Source of the DNA: Allomuricauda sp. TMED12
GTDB taxonomy: Bacteria; Bacteroidota; Bacteroidia; Flavobacteriales; Flavobacteriaceae
Direction of reading: 5' to 3'
NCBI GenBank assembly: GCA_002167435.2
Contig: NHBR02000122.1
Location: 1 to 64,000 of the forward strand
Length of the DNA stretch: 64,000 nucleotides
Shown here: positions 36,571-45,866 of the stretch, piece after piece
How the letters are laid out: each line of letters begins with the position of its first letter
Position numbering within the stretch: the first letter of the stretch is position 1
Notes under the pieces: model-generated
Database searches by the model: none
What the model saw: the letters and a program-made list of their open reading frames with translations, nothing else
What the model was told of the DNA's origin: nothing
Position numbers and translations under genes: made by a program

Positions 36571-36882
36571 ATGAAGCACTTTTACCTAGTCATTCTCTTA
36601 TTTGTTTGTTCTCTAGGATTTTCTCAGGAAAATGCCAAGAGCACATCAGATATTGACGGGTTTAAGCTGTATCCCAACCCAGTTACTCAAGGAAAAGTAT
36701 ATATCGAGACCACGCTAAATTCTCCCAAAAAAATTCTGGTTTTTGATGTTTTGGGCACAAAAGTACTTGAGACTACTATTTTAGGAAAGGAACTCAACCT
36801 TTCGGAATTGGACAAAGGCGTCTACATTCTAAGGGTTTTTGAGCAAAACAAAGTAGCTACTAGAAAGCTCATTGTGAAGTAG
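36571..36882 (+). CDS. T9SS sorting-domain mini-protein 1
   Basis: 103 residues only. Signal peptide MKHFYLVILLFVCSLGFSQ, a 10-residue spacer, then a complete type A T9SS C-terminal sorting domain: GFKLYPNPVTQGKVYI, ILVFDVLGTKVLET, LDKGVYILRVFEQNK, TRKLIVK. Normally this domain is a tail on large secreted enzymes; here there is no cargo. It is a close paralog of the next gene. Complete gene with own promoter, so not an obvious fragment. Role unknown. Confidence 0.85.
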   Translation: MKHFYLVILLFVCSLGFSQENAKSTSDIDGFKLYPNPVTQGKVYIETTLNSPKKILVFDVLGTKVLETTILGKELNLSELDKGVYILRVFEQNKVATRKLIVK

Positions 36883-37028
36883 TTCACTACTTTTTATTCC
36901 CCTCCCACAATCCTAAACAACAATTTTCAACGCTTTACCACCTGTTTTAGTGCTTTCACAACATAATATGGTCAACATTATACTGTTTACCTACTTTTAT
37001 ATTGCACATATACCCCAAATCTGCTTTT

Positions 37029-37352
37029 ATGAAGAAAATCTACTTTGTTTTACTTATGGCTTTACCATTACTTTCTTTCGGTCAAGACCTGGTCACAGTG
37101 AACAATGAGCCCGTTCAAGAGCTCAAGGGTTTTAAAATGTACCCTAACCCAGCTTATGGGAATGAAGTATATATTACTACAGAATCCAACGGAACCAAAG
37201 AAATTAAAGTTTATGATGTTTTTGGTGAAGTTGTACTGACCAAAAGAATTACAACCAATACTTTGGACATATCCAGATTGGTTCCAGGCGTTTATGTACT
37301 CCAAGTAACAGAACTTAAAAAAACCATGACCCGAAAGCTGGTCGTCAAATAA
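37029..37352 (+). CDS. T9SS sorting-domain mini-protein 2
   Basis: 107 residues from ATG 37029, which gives the signal peptide MKKIYFVLLMALPLLSFGQ. An earlier in-frame ATG at 37002 adds nine residues that do not fit a signal. The rest is again just a T9SS type A domain: GFKMYPNPAYGNEVYITT, IKVYDVFGEVVL, LVPGVYVLQVTE, TRKLVVK. Paralog of the gene at 36571 with 146 bases between. A terminator follows. Role unknown; perhaps a surface peptide or a secretion-machine component. Confidence 0.85.
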   Translation: MKKIYFVLLMALPLLSFGQDLVTVNNEPVQELKGFKMYPNPAYGNEVYITTESNGTKEIKVYDVFGEVVLTKRITTNTLDISRLVPGVYVLQVTELKKTMTRKLVVK

Positions 37353-37370
37353 AAGCATTCAACATTTTTA

Positions 37371-37396
37371 AAGCCCTTTTCGCGAAGGGCTTTTTT
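37371..37396 (+). terminator. Intrinsic terminator after mini-protein 2
   Basis: Stem AGCCCTT / AAGGGCT around TTCGCG, followed by T-rich sequence. Confidence 0.85.
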
Positions 37397-37405
37397 ATTT
37401 TTAGG

Positions 37406-37413
37406 TACTTTTG
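37406..37413 (+). promoter_or_regulatory. Candidate -7 box very close to the LuxE-like start
   Basis: TACTTTTG is an exact TAnnTTTG match only 8 bases before ATG 37421, so the message would be almost leaderless. No well-placed TTG is seen. Confidence 0.4.
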
Positions 37414-37420
37414 GAACTGA

Positions 37421-38407
37421 ATGAAACAATTTGATACCCATCGGATTTTCAATATCAGCAATGCGGATGAATTTGATACTTTGGCATTGGACGTTTTCCG
37501 GTTTCAATATGAAAACAACAAGGTTTACCAACAATTTTGCGACCATCTAAAAAAGACTCCCCAAAATGTTTCCGATCATCTGCAAATCCCTTTTTTACCC
37601 ATTTCATTTTTTAAATCCTACAAGGTACTGTCAACCCAAAAGGAAGCAAGAACTATTTTCACCAGCAGTGGCACTACACAAAGCATTACCAGTAAACACT
37701 TTGTTCCAGACATAAAAATTTACGAAGAAAGTTTTTTGAAAGCCTTTAAAACTTTCTATGGTTCGCCAGAAGAGTTGTGCATTCTGGCCCTCTTACCATC
37801 TTATCTGGAAAGAGAAGGTTCATCGTTGATTTATATGGTGAATAATCTAATTGATAAATCTAAACACGCAAATAGCGGGTTTTATCTCCACAATCTTGAA
37901 GAACTTCATCAAAAACTTCAGGAACTCGATAGAAATCGCACAAAAACACTTTTGATAGGTGTGTCCTTTGCCCTACTGGATTTGGCCGAGCAATTTCCCA
38001 TGCATTTAAAAAATACCATTGTTATGGAAACTGGCGGTATGAAGGGCCGTCGTAAAGAGCTTATTCGAGAAGAGCTGCACCAAATCTTAAAAAAGGGATT
38101 GGGAGTGAATAAAATACATTCAGAATATGGAATGACGGAACTTTTGTCCCAAGGATATTCGAAAGGCGACGGGATTTTTAAAACTCCATCTTGGATGAAA
38201 ATAATCACACGTGATACCGAAGACCCTCTGACCATACAATCCAACGGAAAAACTGGGGGAATCAACGTTATTGATCTGGCCAACATCTATTCCTGCTCCT
38301 TTATCGCTACACAAGATTTAGGAAAAACCTATCCCAACGGAACTTTTGAAGTACTGGGTAGGTTTGATGATTCCGACATCAGAGGATGCAATTTAATGGT
38401 TCTTTAA
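37421..38407 (+). CDS. LuxE/PaaK-family acyl-protein synthetase-like enzyme
   Basis: 328 residues. The adenylate-forming motif FTSSGTTQS (~87) and HSEYGMTELLSQGYS (~228) match the ANL superfamily, in the short LuxE-like form that activates an acyl chain. No luciferase or fatty acid reductase genes are nearby, so it is not bioluminescence. It lies alone between two terminators/repeats. I recall this protein being common in Flavobacteria as 'acyl transferase'. Substrate unknown. Confidence 0.83.
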   Translation: MKQFDTHRIFNISNADEFDTLALDVFRFQYENNKVYQQFCDHLKKTPQNVSDHLQIPFLPISFFKSYKVLSTQKEARTIFTSSGTTQSITSKHFVPDIKIYEESFLKAFKTFYGSPEELCILALLPSYLEREGSSLIYMVNNLIDKSKHANSGFYLHNLEELHQKLQELDRNRTKTLLIGVSFALLDLAEQFPMHLKNTIVMETGGMKGRRKELIREELHQILKKGLGVNKIHSEYGMTELLSQGYSKGDGIFKTPSWMKIITRDTEDPLTIQSNGKTGGINVIDLANIYSCSFIATQDLGKTYPNGTFEVLGRFDDSDIRGCNLMVL

Positions 38408-38523
38408 AGGCGAAAGAGAGGGTTTTATCCCATTTACACAAAAAAAGATACCTTTTATATATTTACAAGCATCATGTTATCAGTGTTATACGTAATTTAT
38501 TTACGAAACCAAACAAACATAAG

Positions 38524-39069
38524 ATGAATAGAAATGTATTTTTAAAAAGAAGTGCCCTATCTGCTGCTGCACTTGCTTCGCTGCCGGCATTTGCACATTT
38601 TTCTTCAAAAGAAGGGAAAGGCGACAAACCTCTTGAGCCAAAAATTGTAAGGAGCGGCGAAGGGAAACAAGTAAATGTAATCGGTGACAAACAAACCTTT
38701 AAATTGACCAGTGAGGACACCAACGGCCTTTTTACCTTAATTGAAGAGGTGAATCCGCCAGGTACCATGATTCCCCCACATGTGCACACCAACGAAGACG
38801 AAATATTCAAAGTTTTGGAAGGGGAGCTGGAAGTTACCGTAGGTGACGAAACCACAATTTTAAAAGCAGGAGACTTGGCTTTTGCCCCAAAAAATGTTCC
38901 TCATACTTGGAAAGTTGTCGGGGATCAAGATTGCAAAACCATACTGAGCGTTTTTCCTGCAGGCCTGGAATTAATGTTCGAAGAATTGGGAAACCTGCCC
39001 CCTGGGCCACCGGATTTCGCCAAAGTGAGCGAAATTTGTGGTAGATACGGCATCTCATTTTTAGCGTAA
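38524..39069 (+). CDS. Exported cupin-domain protein
   Basis: 181 residues from ATG 38524. The N-terminus MNRNVFLKRSALSAAALASL resembles a Tat-type signal with split arginines. One cupin domain follows: PPHVHTNEDEIFKVLEGELE gives the metal ligands (two His and a Glu) and FAPKNVPHTW the last His. The cupin could be a dioxygenase, isomerase or a sugar-binding protein; nothing decides this. Upstream in-frame codons from 38386 overlap the previous gene and are not used. Confidence 0.82.
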   Translation: MNRNVFLKRSALSAAALASLPAFAHFSSKEGKGDKPLEPKIVRSGEGKQVNVIGDKQTFKLTSEDTNGLFTLIEEVNPPGTMIPPHVHTNEDEIFKVLEGELEVTVGDETTILKAGDLAFAPKNVPHTWKVVGDQDCKTILSVFPAGLELMFEELGNLPPGPPDFAKVSEICGRYGISFLA

Positions 39070-39091
39070 AAAACAAAGGGCGGTCTTAAGA

Positions 39092-39183
39092 GTGTCATTC
39101 TGAATGAATTGAAGAATCTTTTAAAAGTGCAATGCTCCGGCGTTAAATTTATTGAGATTTTTCGCCTTCGCTCAAAATGACAC
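39092..39183. repeat. Dispersed intergenic repeat, copy 1
   Basis: 92 bases with near-perfect inverted ends: GTGTCATTCTGA on the left and TCAAAATGACAC on the right (11 of 12 pair). Lies between the convergent cupin and tyrS genes. Its ends match those of three other copies in the window, suggesting a REP- or MITE-like family. Confidence 0.65.
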
Positions 39184-39210
39184 CTAAGCCCTTTTTCACA
39201 CAGTCGACTT

Positions 39211-40506
39211 CTATTCCACTACAAGAACAAAATAATTCTTCTTACCCCGTTGGAGCAGCACAAATTTATCGTTGATCAAATCTGATGCCGTTATCAAGTA
39301 ATCCTCCTTTACCTTTTCCTTGTTTACGGAAATGGAGTTTTGTTTCAATTCCCTTCTTGCTTCACCGTTAGAGCCTAAAAACCCTGTTTTGGCCGCCAAA
39401 GCTCCGATCATATCCAAACCTGCGTCAAGCTCGTCCTTTGCAATAGTGGCTTGGGGAACCCCATCAAAAACATCCAAAAATGTTTTCTCGTTCAGTTGTT
39501 TCAAGTCTTCAGAAGTCGATTTCCCGAAAAGAATATTACTGGCCTTTATCGCATTGTCCAAGTCCTCTTGGGAATGTACCATTACAGTGACCTCTTCTGC
39601 CAGCCTCTTTTGAAGCGCCCTCATGTGTGGAGCATCTTTATGTTCTGCCACCAAGTTTTCGATTTCCTCTTTAGTTAAAAACGTAAATATCTTGATGTAT
39701 TTCTCAGCATCTTCGTCTGATGTATTCAACCAGTATTGGTAGAATTTATATGGGGAGGTTCTTTCTGCATCCAACCAGATATTACCCCCTTCTGTTTTCC
39801 CAAATTTGGTTCCATCAGCTTTGGTGATCAATGGACATGTAAGCGCGTAGCCTTTTCCTCCGCCGATCCTTCTGATAAGTTCGGTTCCCGTGGTAATATT
39901 CCCCCATTGATCACTACCTCCCATTTGAAGACTGCAATTATGGTTTTGGTAGAGGTATAAAAAATCATACCCCTGCACCAACTGATAGGTAAACTCGGTA
40001 AAGGACATGCCTTCCTTGGCATCTGAAGAAAGACGCTTTTTCACGGAGTCCTTGGCCATCATGTAGTTTACCGTGATATGCTTTCCAACATCGCGGATGA
40101 ATTCCAAGAACGAAAAGTTTTTCATCCAATCGTAATTGTTCACCAAAACCGCTGCGTTGGCCTCACCACTTTCAAAATCCAAAAAACGGCTCAATTGTTC
40201 TTTAAGGGCATCCTCGTTATGTCGAAGTGTTTTTTCGTCCAAAAGGTTTCGCTCCGCGGATTTACCGGATGGGTCTCCAATCATTCCCGTGGCACCTCCG
40301 ACCAATGCATAAGGCTTATGCCCGGCCAATTGAAAATGTTTGAGCATCATTACACCCACCAAATGGCCTATATGCAAAGAGTCCGCTGTTGGGTCTATTC
40401 CCACGTATGCAGCCCGCATTTCTTCCATAAGGTGTTCCTCGGCTCCAGGCATCACATCGTGTACCATTCCCCTCCATTGCAGTTCTTGAACAAAGTTCTT
40501 CGTCAT
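39211..40506 (-). CDS. tyrS: Tyrosyl-tRNA synthetase
   Basis: 431 residues from ATG 40506 ([17 protein letters not shown]); an upstream in-frame ATG at 40572 would run past the promoter. Class I motifs: HIGH-type [11 protein letters not shown] and KMSKS-type [13 protein letters not shown]. The C-terminal S4 RNA-binding domain (~365-431) is present. Joins tyrosine to its tRNA. The -7 box TATATTTG is on the minus strand at 40536-40529. Confidence 0.97.
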   Translation of the reverse strand: MTKNFVQELQWRGMVHDVMPGAEEHLMEEMRAAYVGIDPTADSLHIGHLVGVMMLKHFQLAGHKPYALVGGATGMIGDPSGKSAERNLLDEKTLRHNEDALKEQLSRFLDFESGEANAAVLVNNYDWMKNFSFLEFIRDVGKHITVNYMMAKDSVKKRLSSDAKEGMSFTEFTYQLVQGYDFLYLYQNHNCSLQMGGSDQWGNITTGTELIRRIGGGKGYALTCPLITKADGTKFGKTEGGNIWLDAERTSPYKFYQYWLNTSDEDAEKYIKIFTFLTKEEIENLVAEHKDAPHMRALQKRLAEEVTVMVHSQEDLDNAIKASNILFGKSTSEDLKQLNEKTFLDVFDGVPQATIAKDELDAGLDMIGALAAKTGFLGSNGEARRELKQNSISVNKEKVKEDYLITASDLINDKFVLLQRGKKNYFVLVVE

Positions 40507-40528
40507 GATCAGTTTTTTGGAATAGCTG

Positions 40529-40536
40529 CAAATATA
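40529..40536 (-). promoter_or_regulatory. Candidate -7 box for tyrS
   Basis: Minus strand reads TATATTTG, an exact TAnnTTTG match, 22 bases before the tyrS ATG. It supports the start at 40506 over 40572. Confidence 0.5.
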
Positions 40537-40591
40537 AAATGAAGTTGGCATTTCGCTGAATATTTCCACCACAAATAGGTACTTTTACTGT

Positions 40592-41596
40592 ATGATTTTG
40601 GTTACGGGAGGCACTGGACTGATCGGTTCCCACTTGCTATACCATTTAATTAGCAATGGAAACAGGGTCAGGAGCAATTTTAGGACAAAAGAGTCCATAG
40701 AGAAAGTCCATAAAATTTTTGGGTATTACACGGAGGACCCATCCCTTTTGATTGAAAAAATTGACTGGGTACAAGCAGATATTACCGACATAGCTGGTTT
40801 GGAATGCCTTTTTGATGGTATTGAACAAGTGTACCATTGTGCCGCTTTAATTTCCTTTGACCCAAAAGATTTTAAATCCTTGGAACAGACCAATGTTGAA
40901 GGTACCGCCAATATTGTGAACCTTTCCCTAAAATATGGTGTCAAAAAACTATGTTATGTAAGTTCCATTGCCGCTATAGGCCCTAGTCTAAAAGGAAAAG
41001 AGTCCACTGAGGAAAACGAATGGAACGAAGCCAAAGCTTCTGTTTACGGGATTACCAAATATGAAGCAGAACTCGAGGTTTGGCGTGGTTCGCAGGAAGG
41101 GCTTTCCATCGTGATAGTTAATCCGGGAGTGGTCATTGGCCCAGGGTTTTGGAAATCGGGAAGCGGAACCTTTTTTAGCTATGCCTCAAAAGGTAAAACG
41201 TATTTTATACCTGGTGGAACTGGGTTTGTATCCGTAAACGATGTTATAAATGCGATGACGAAGTTGATGGATTCCAACATCCAAACCGAACGTTTTATTT
41301 TGGTCAGTCAAAATATGACCTACGAACAGCTGTTCCAAAAAATAGCACCAAAACTGGGTGTAGCACCACCAACAAAAAAAGTCTCGAAATTTATGTTGGA
41401 ATGTTTTTGGCGTTGGGATTGGGTACGTAGCAATATTTTAGGCAAAAGAAGAAAGCTGTCCAGGGCCATGGCGAAAGGATTGTATCATCAAGAAAACTAC
41501 AGCAATAACAAAATAAAATCAAGCTTGGATTTTACATTTGAAGACTTGGACAAATCCATAGTATTTTGCTGTGATAAATTTATGGAGAAGGTGTAG
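40592..41596 (+). CDS. NAD-dependent epimerase/dehydratase
   Basis: 334 residues. Extended short-chain dehydrogenase: nucleotide motif VTGGTGLIGSHLLYHL at the N-terminus, YVSSIAAIG, and the catalytic YGITK (Y-x3-K). The middle (GLSIVIVNPGVVIGPG) is typical of the dihydroflavonol reductase-like branch. It would oxidise or reduce a sugar-nucleotide, flavonoid-like or aldehyde substrate; not resolved. The 3' end overlaps the convergent DUF4296 gene by 17 bases. Confidence 0.88.
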   Translation: MILVTGGTGLIGSHLLYHLISNGNRVRSNFRTKESIEKVHKIFGYYTEDPSLLIEKIDWVQADITDIAGLECLFDGIEQVYHCAALISFDPKDFKSLEQTNVEGTANIVNLSLKYGVKKLCYVSSIAAIGPSLKGKESTEENEWNEAKASVYGITKYEAELEVWRGSQEGLSIVIVNPGVVIGPGFWKSGSGTFFSYASKGKTYFIPGGTGFVSVNDVINAMTKLMDSNIQTERFILVSQNMTYEQLFQKIAPKLGVAPPTKKVSKFMLECFWRWDWVRSNILGKRRKLSRAMAKGLYHQENYSNNKIKSSLDFTFEDLDKSIVFCCDKFMEKV

Positions 41597-42020
41597 ACTC
41601 GTTCTCCTTTGCTTCCTTAATTGCCTTTAAAGAATCGCTTCGTATTTTGTTGGCTTCCCTAATGCTATCGTTTCTTCGCTTACCAATAGCCTCCATCGTA
41701 TCTTTTTGCACTTGTATCCGTCTTTCAAGATGCTCGTAAATAGACTGATATTCTAAAGGAATCGATGCATAATATAGATCACTTTGGGCAAACTGTGTGC
41801 TATCTATGTCATATTTTTCATAAAGAAACTCCATAACCTCTATACCAGAATCTTTAAACTTATTACCTGTCAAGGATTTTGAAGCGTTCAAAATGGCCAA
41901 ATCATGAAGAATCTTTGTCATTTTTTCTTTAGGAATCAGGTTGTCAGGTTCCTCCACCAACTTTTCAGCACATGAAATCAACAAAATCATACCAAAAAAT
42001 AATGTAATGATATATTTCAT
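41580..42020 (-). CDS. DUF4296 lipoprotein
   Basis: 146 residues. Lipoprotein signal ILLISCAEK (Cys17), then a DUF4296-like helical region (LIPKEKMTKILHDLAILNAS) and a charged coiled-coil tail. The family is of unknown function in Bacteroidetes. It sits 3 bases after pyrC on the same strand and overlaps the convergent epimerase by 17 bases. Confidence 0.85.
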   Translation of the reverse strand: MKYIITLFFGMILLISCAEKLVEEPDNLIPKEKMTKILHDLAILNASKSLTGNKFKDSGIEVMEFLYEKYDIDSTQFAQSDLYYASIPLEYQSIYEHLERRIQVQKDTMEAIGKRRNDSIREANKIRSDSLKAIKEAKENESTPSP

Positions 42021-42023
42021 CCT

Positions 42024-43358
42024 CTAACGATTAAACGTGAGTCTTTTTGAATTCTTTTCATCACTAAATGTTCCATTTTCATAGGCCAACAGACCATTTA
42101 CAAAGGTTCGTTTCACCTCAGAATCAAAAGTAACACCTTCAAAGGGTGACCATCCACATTTATAGAAAATATTGGCTTTTTTAACCTCATTTTTAGAATT
42201 CCGGCTCACCTGTACCAAATCCGCATAATAGCCTTCACGAATAAACCCTCTTCGGTCAATATCAAAAAGCTTAGCAGGGTTGTGGCACATTTTTTCGACC
42301 ATCTTTTCCAAACTTATAACTCCCTCTTTTTCTTTTTGGAGCATTGCCAATAGGGCATGTTGCACCAACGGCCCTCCTGATGGTGCCTTAGTATATGGGT
42401 TGTCTTTTTCTTCGAGGGTATGGGGTGCATGGTCCGTGGCAACTACATCGAATCGGTCATCCAAAAGTGCTTCCCAAAGTTTTTCCCTATCGTTTTTGGT
42501 CTTAACAGCAGGGTTCCATTTGATCAGTGTACCTTTTCTTGCATAATCCTCGTCAGAAAACCATAAATGGTGAATACATACCTCAGCAGTAATCTTTTTT
42601 TCTTCTAAAGGAATTTTATTCGTGAAGAGTTCTGTTTCAATTCCTGTTGACACATGAAATACATGTAATCTTGCTCCTGTTTTTTTGGCCAGATCAATGG
42701 CTTTTGAGGAGGAAAGGTAACAGGCCTCCGCACTACGGATTATAGGATGCATCTCCATAGGAATATTGTCCCCGTACATTTCTTTGTACTTGGCCAAATT
42801 GGCCCTAATGGTACCTTCGTCCTCACAATGGGCAGATATGACCATTTCAGTATTCCTAAAAATCTGTTCCAAGACTTTCTCATCGTCCACCAACATATTT
42901 CCAGTGGAAGAACCCAAGAACAATTTAACCCCGGAACAGGCATTTTTGTCCAATCGTTTCAGTTCTTCCAAATTATCGTTTGTTCCTCCAAAAAGAAAAG
43001 AATAGTTCGCGAAAGAATCCTTTGCCGCAATTGCAAATTTATCTTCCAACTTCTGAATAGTGGTTGTCTGCGGATTTGTATTGGGCTGCTCCATGTAAGT
43101 AGTGATGCCCCCTGCAATCGCCGCCCTGCTTTCGGTTGCAATGGTACCTTTATGGGTGAGGCCCGGTTCCCTAAAATGTACTTGGTCATCAATGATTCCT
43201 GGCAACAAAAGATCCCCTTCCAAGTCAATCACCTTTGCATTGGGATCGGAAATATCTGTGTCTATTCGGGCAATAAAATCGCCTTCCAGCAGCACATCAG
43301 ATTCAAAAATGCTGTTCTCATTTACAATTTTCGCGTTCTTCAACAGAATTTTTGACAT
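42024..43358 (-). CDS. pyrC: Dihydroorotase
   Basis: 444 residues. Cyclic amidohydrolase of pyrimidine synthesis: DDQVHFREPGLTHKG (57-71), HVFHVST, and ATDHAPHTLEEK are the metal and substrate motifs. Residue Q59 takes the place of the first His of the usual HxH pair; H61 and R63 remain. I recall this in Bacteroidetes enzymes, so it is likely still active. Encoded between the DPM1-like synthase and DUF4296 genes on one strand with 2-3 base gaps. Confidence 0.93.
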   Translation of the reverse strand: MSKILLKNAKIVNENSIFESDVLLEGDFIARIDTDISDPNAKVIDLEGDLLLPGIIDDQVHFREPGLTHKGTIATESRAAIAGGITTYMEQPNTNPQTTTIQKLEDKFAIAAKDSFANYSFLFGGTNDNLEELKRLDKNACSGVKLFLGSSTGNMLVDDEKVLEQIFRNTEMVISAHCEDEGTIRANLAKYKEMYGDNIPMEMHPIIRSAEACYLSSSKAIDLAKKTGARLHVFHVSTGIETELFTNKIPLEEKKITAEVCIHHLWFSDEDYARKGTLIKWNPAVKTKNDREKLWEALLDDRFDVVATDHAPHTLEEKDNPYTKAPSGGPLVQHALLAMLQKEKEGVISLEKMVEKMCHNPAKLFDIDRRGFIREGYYADLVQVSRNSKNEVKKANIFYKCGWSPFEGVTFDSEVKRTFVNGLLAYENGTFSDEKNSKRLTFNR

Positions 43359-43360
43359 AA

Positions 43361-44095
43361 CTAAAAGTTCTTTTTAAAAAATATACTCCTAAACTTCATG
43401 GCTATAACTCCAAAAATTGCTTCCCTTATAATCGCAGAGTTCATTTTTGATTTTCCATGCACCCTATCAGTAAATATAATTGAGACTTCTTCAATCTTGA
43501 ATTTTTTGAGATAGGCCCTGTACTTCATTTCGATTTGAAAGGCATATCCAATAAAACGAACATTATCCAAATTGATGGTTTCCAAAACCTTTCTTTTATA
43601 GCAGACAAAACCCGCAGTGGGATCGTGCACCTTCATTCCCGTTATCAATTTTACATAAAACGACGCCCCATAGGAAAGTAAAATCCTAGCTAATGGCCAG
43701 TTGACCACATTGACTCCTTTTTTGTATCGTGAACCAACGGCAACATCGGCCCCGTTAAGGCATGCTCTATGCAAACGGGAAAGGTCGGCTGGCCGATGTG
43801 AAAAATCTGCATCCATCTCAAAAATGTAATCATAACCGTTTTTCAACGCCCATTTAAAACCATGGATGTAAGCTGTCCCCAAACCCGATTTTTCCTTTCG
43901 GACCTCCAGAAAGAGTCTTTCTGTAAATTCTTTTTGTAGGTTTCTTACGCAATCTGCTGTGCCATCGGGAGAATTGTCATCTACTACTAGAACATGGAAA
44001 TCCTTTTTAAGGTCGAAAACCGTTTTAACTATGGCCTCGATATTTTCGATTTCATTGAATGTGGGTATAATGACCAAGCCGTCTGCCATTCTCAC
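43361..44095 (-). CDS. Polyprenol phosphate mannose synthase-like GT2
   Basis: 244 residues. Family 2 glycosyltransferase of the dolichol-phosphate mannose synthase type: IIPTFNEIENIEAIV, VVDDNSPDGTAD and FEMDADFSH give the nucleotide and metal sites. No C-terminal membrane helices, so a short soluble form. The probable product is polyprenyl-phosphate mannose, a donor for GT39 enzymes; such a gene (44208) is divergent from it. First gene of the pyrC operon. Start could be 44089. Confidence 0.9.
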   Translation of the reverse strand: MRMADGLVIIPTFNEIENIEAIVKTVFDLKKDFHVLVVDDNSPDGTADCVRNLQKEFTERLFLEVRKEKSGLGTAYIHGFKWALKNGYDYIFEMDADFSHRPADLSRLHRACLNGADVAVGSRYKKGVNVVNWPLARILLSYGASFYVKLITGMKVHDPTAGFVCYKRKVLETINLDNVRFIGYAFQIEMKYRAYLKKFKIEEVSIIFTDRVHGKSKMNSAIIREAIFGVIAMKFRSIFFKKNF

Positions 44096-44160
44096 TAGAT
44101 TAGAATGTCAAAAATACGGTTTTCTAACTTGCCTGCACAAGTTACTATTAACAAGTCGAA

Positions 44161-44189
44161 TTGGCACTAACCCAATATTTGTAACTTTG
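44161..44189 (+). promoter_or_regulatory. Promoter for the GT39-DUF4271-hemD operon
   Basis: TTG (44161) and TAACTTTG (44182-44189) with 18 bases between give a complete Bacteroidetes -33/-7 promoter, 18 bases before ATG 44208. Confidence 0.6.
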
Positions 44190-44207
44190 CCCTTTTAAAA
44201 TCTCATT

Positions 44208-45866
44208 TTGATGTCTCAAAAGTTTCCCAGACTTTTTTTTATTCTCTTGGCGGTTCTTTTTGCCCTTAATCTTTTTCAAGCATCGTTTACCGAGCTAATC
44301 TATGATGAGGCGTACTATTGGTACTATGCTCAAAACATGGCTTGGGGATATTTTGATCATCCCTCTATGGTTGCTTTCTTAATAAAAGTCAGCAGTTTCT
44401 TTTTTGATGGCGAACTCGGGGTCAGATTTATGAGCACTGTGCTTTCGGCCGGGACTTACATTTTACTTTGGTTATTGGTCGACAATCCAAAGAAAAAGGA
44501 TTATGTGGTCCATTTTTTCTTGTTGGTGTTCTCTTTTACCTTGATGAACGCCTATGGGTTTTTAACCCTACCGGACACCTCTCTTTTGTTTTTTACCGCT
44601 CTGTTCCTATGGCTTTATAAACGTTTCTTGAAAAACGAAGGTATCATGACCGCTGTTTATCTTGGATTGGTAATGGCAGCGCTAATGTACAGTAAGTACC
44701 ATGCCGTGCTGGTGATTTTATTTGTTTTTCTATCAAACTACAAGCTCATTTTCAATAAAAAAGCATGGGTGGCAGTAATTTTGGCACTCATTTGTTATAC
44801 CCCACATTTTGTTTGGTTATATCAAAACGATTTTGTTTCCATTACCTTCCATTTATATGAACGTCCCAACCAGGCCTATTCTTTTGATGAGTTTACCTTG
44901 GGGTATTTCTTGAACATCATTGTAATCATAGGTCTTTTGTTCTATTGGATCTACAGTTCATTTTTCAAGTTTAAAGCCACGGACAAGTTTTCAAAAGCAT
45001 TGGTCTATTTGGTTTACGGGGTATTGATTTTCTTTTTTATCTCCAGTTTTAACCGAAGGGTGCAAGCACAATGGGCTATCGTTATTTCAATTCCTTTGGC
45101 CATAATCGCTTTTAATCATCTTTTACAAAATACCAAAAGCAGGAAATGGATGTATAGAATCGGTATTGTAAGTGTAATTCTGTTGATGTATGCAAGAGCG
45201 TGGCTGATATATTATCCGCTATTTCCCATGCTCTATGAAACTCATGGCAATAAGGAATGGGTAAAAGAACTTAAATCAAAGTCGGGCGATGTGCCCGTTA
45301 TTTTTGAAAACTCTTACCGGCGGGCCCCAATGTATGAGTTTTACTCAGGGATGCCTGCCATATCCTTGAATAACTATATATACCGGAAAAACCAATATTC
45401 GATTAATGGTTCGGAGGAACGGGTGCGAGGCAAAAAGGTTTTGTATGTCTCAAAATACAGAAAAAGCGGTGATGTTACCTATATGCATTTAGATAGCACT
45501 GTTTTTCATGGAATGTACATAGAAAACTTTCAATCCTATAGAAAATTGCAATGCATCGTGGACAAACCGCAAACAGGTATTAAGTACTCGCTAAAAGTAT
45601 ACAATCCATATCCGTTTGACATCCCCTTGGAACAATTAAAATATACAATTTCCTATTCCAATAAGCACAAGCAGGTCAAACAAATGCGTTCTCTGAAGGT
45701 TGAAAACACAAGTCCGCAGCAAACTTTGTTAAAGTCAAGGGATACCATAAGCTATACTTTTCAACTACCGCTATCCTCTATGGAAAATCCGTCATACTTT
45801 AGAATAGGTATTTCCGAAAATAATTTACCTCCGGGACTTAACGGCAAACCTATTAAAATTCAGTAA
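44208..45866 (+). CDS. GT39/PMT_2-family glycosyltransferase
   Basis: 552 residues. About ten membrane helices in residues 10-345, with the first-loop motif LIYDEAYYWYYAQNMAWGY and then HPSMVAF, holding the acidic residues typical of GT39/ArnT-like enzymes. A soluble C-terminal part (~365-552) faces outside. It would use a polyprenyl-phosphate sugar to modify a lipid or protein; the divergent DPM1-like gene could supply the donor. The stop overlaps the next ATG by one base (TAATG). Confidence 0.88.
   Translation: MMSQKFPRLFFILLAVLFALNLFQASFTELIYDEAYYWYYAQNMAWGYFDHPSMVAFLIKVSSFFFDGELGVRFMSTVLSAGTYILLWLLVDNPKKKDYVVHFFLLVFSFTLMNAYGFLTLPDTSLLFFTALFLWLYKRFLKNEGIMTAVYLGLVMAALMYSKYHAVLVILFVFLSNYKLIFNKKAWVAVILALICYTPHFVWLYQNDFVSITFHLYERPNQAYSFDEFTLGYFLNIIVIIGLLFYWIYSSFFKFKATDKFSKALVYLVYGVLIFFFISSFNRRVQAQWAIVISIPLAIIAFNHLLQNTKSRKWMYRIGIVSVILLMYARAWLIYYPLFPMLYETHGNKEWVKELKSKSGDVPVIFENSYRRAPMYEFYSGMPAISLNNYIYRKNQYSINGSEERVRGKKVLYVSKYRKSGDVTYMHLDSTVFHGMYIENFQSYRKLQCIVDKPQTGIKYSLKVYNPYPFDIPLEQLKYTISYSNKHKQVKQMRSLKVENTSPQQTLLKSRDTISYTFQLPLSSMENPSYFRIGISENNLPPGLNGKPIKIQ

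Noticed and set aside
37421-38407. Part of a lux bioluminescence operon
   Set aside because: No luciferase, LuxC or LuxD genes nearby; LuxE-like proteins occur widely in non-luminous Flavobacteria.
42747-43355. Open frame of 202 codons antisense to pyrC
   Set aside because: pyrC motifs occupy the other strand; the antisense product is rich in Phe/Cys/His without structure.
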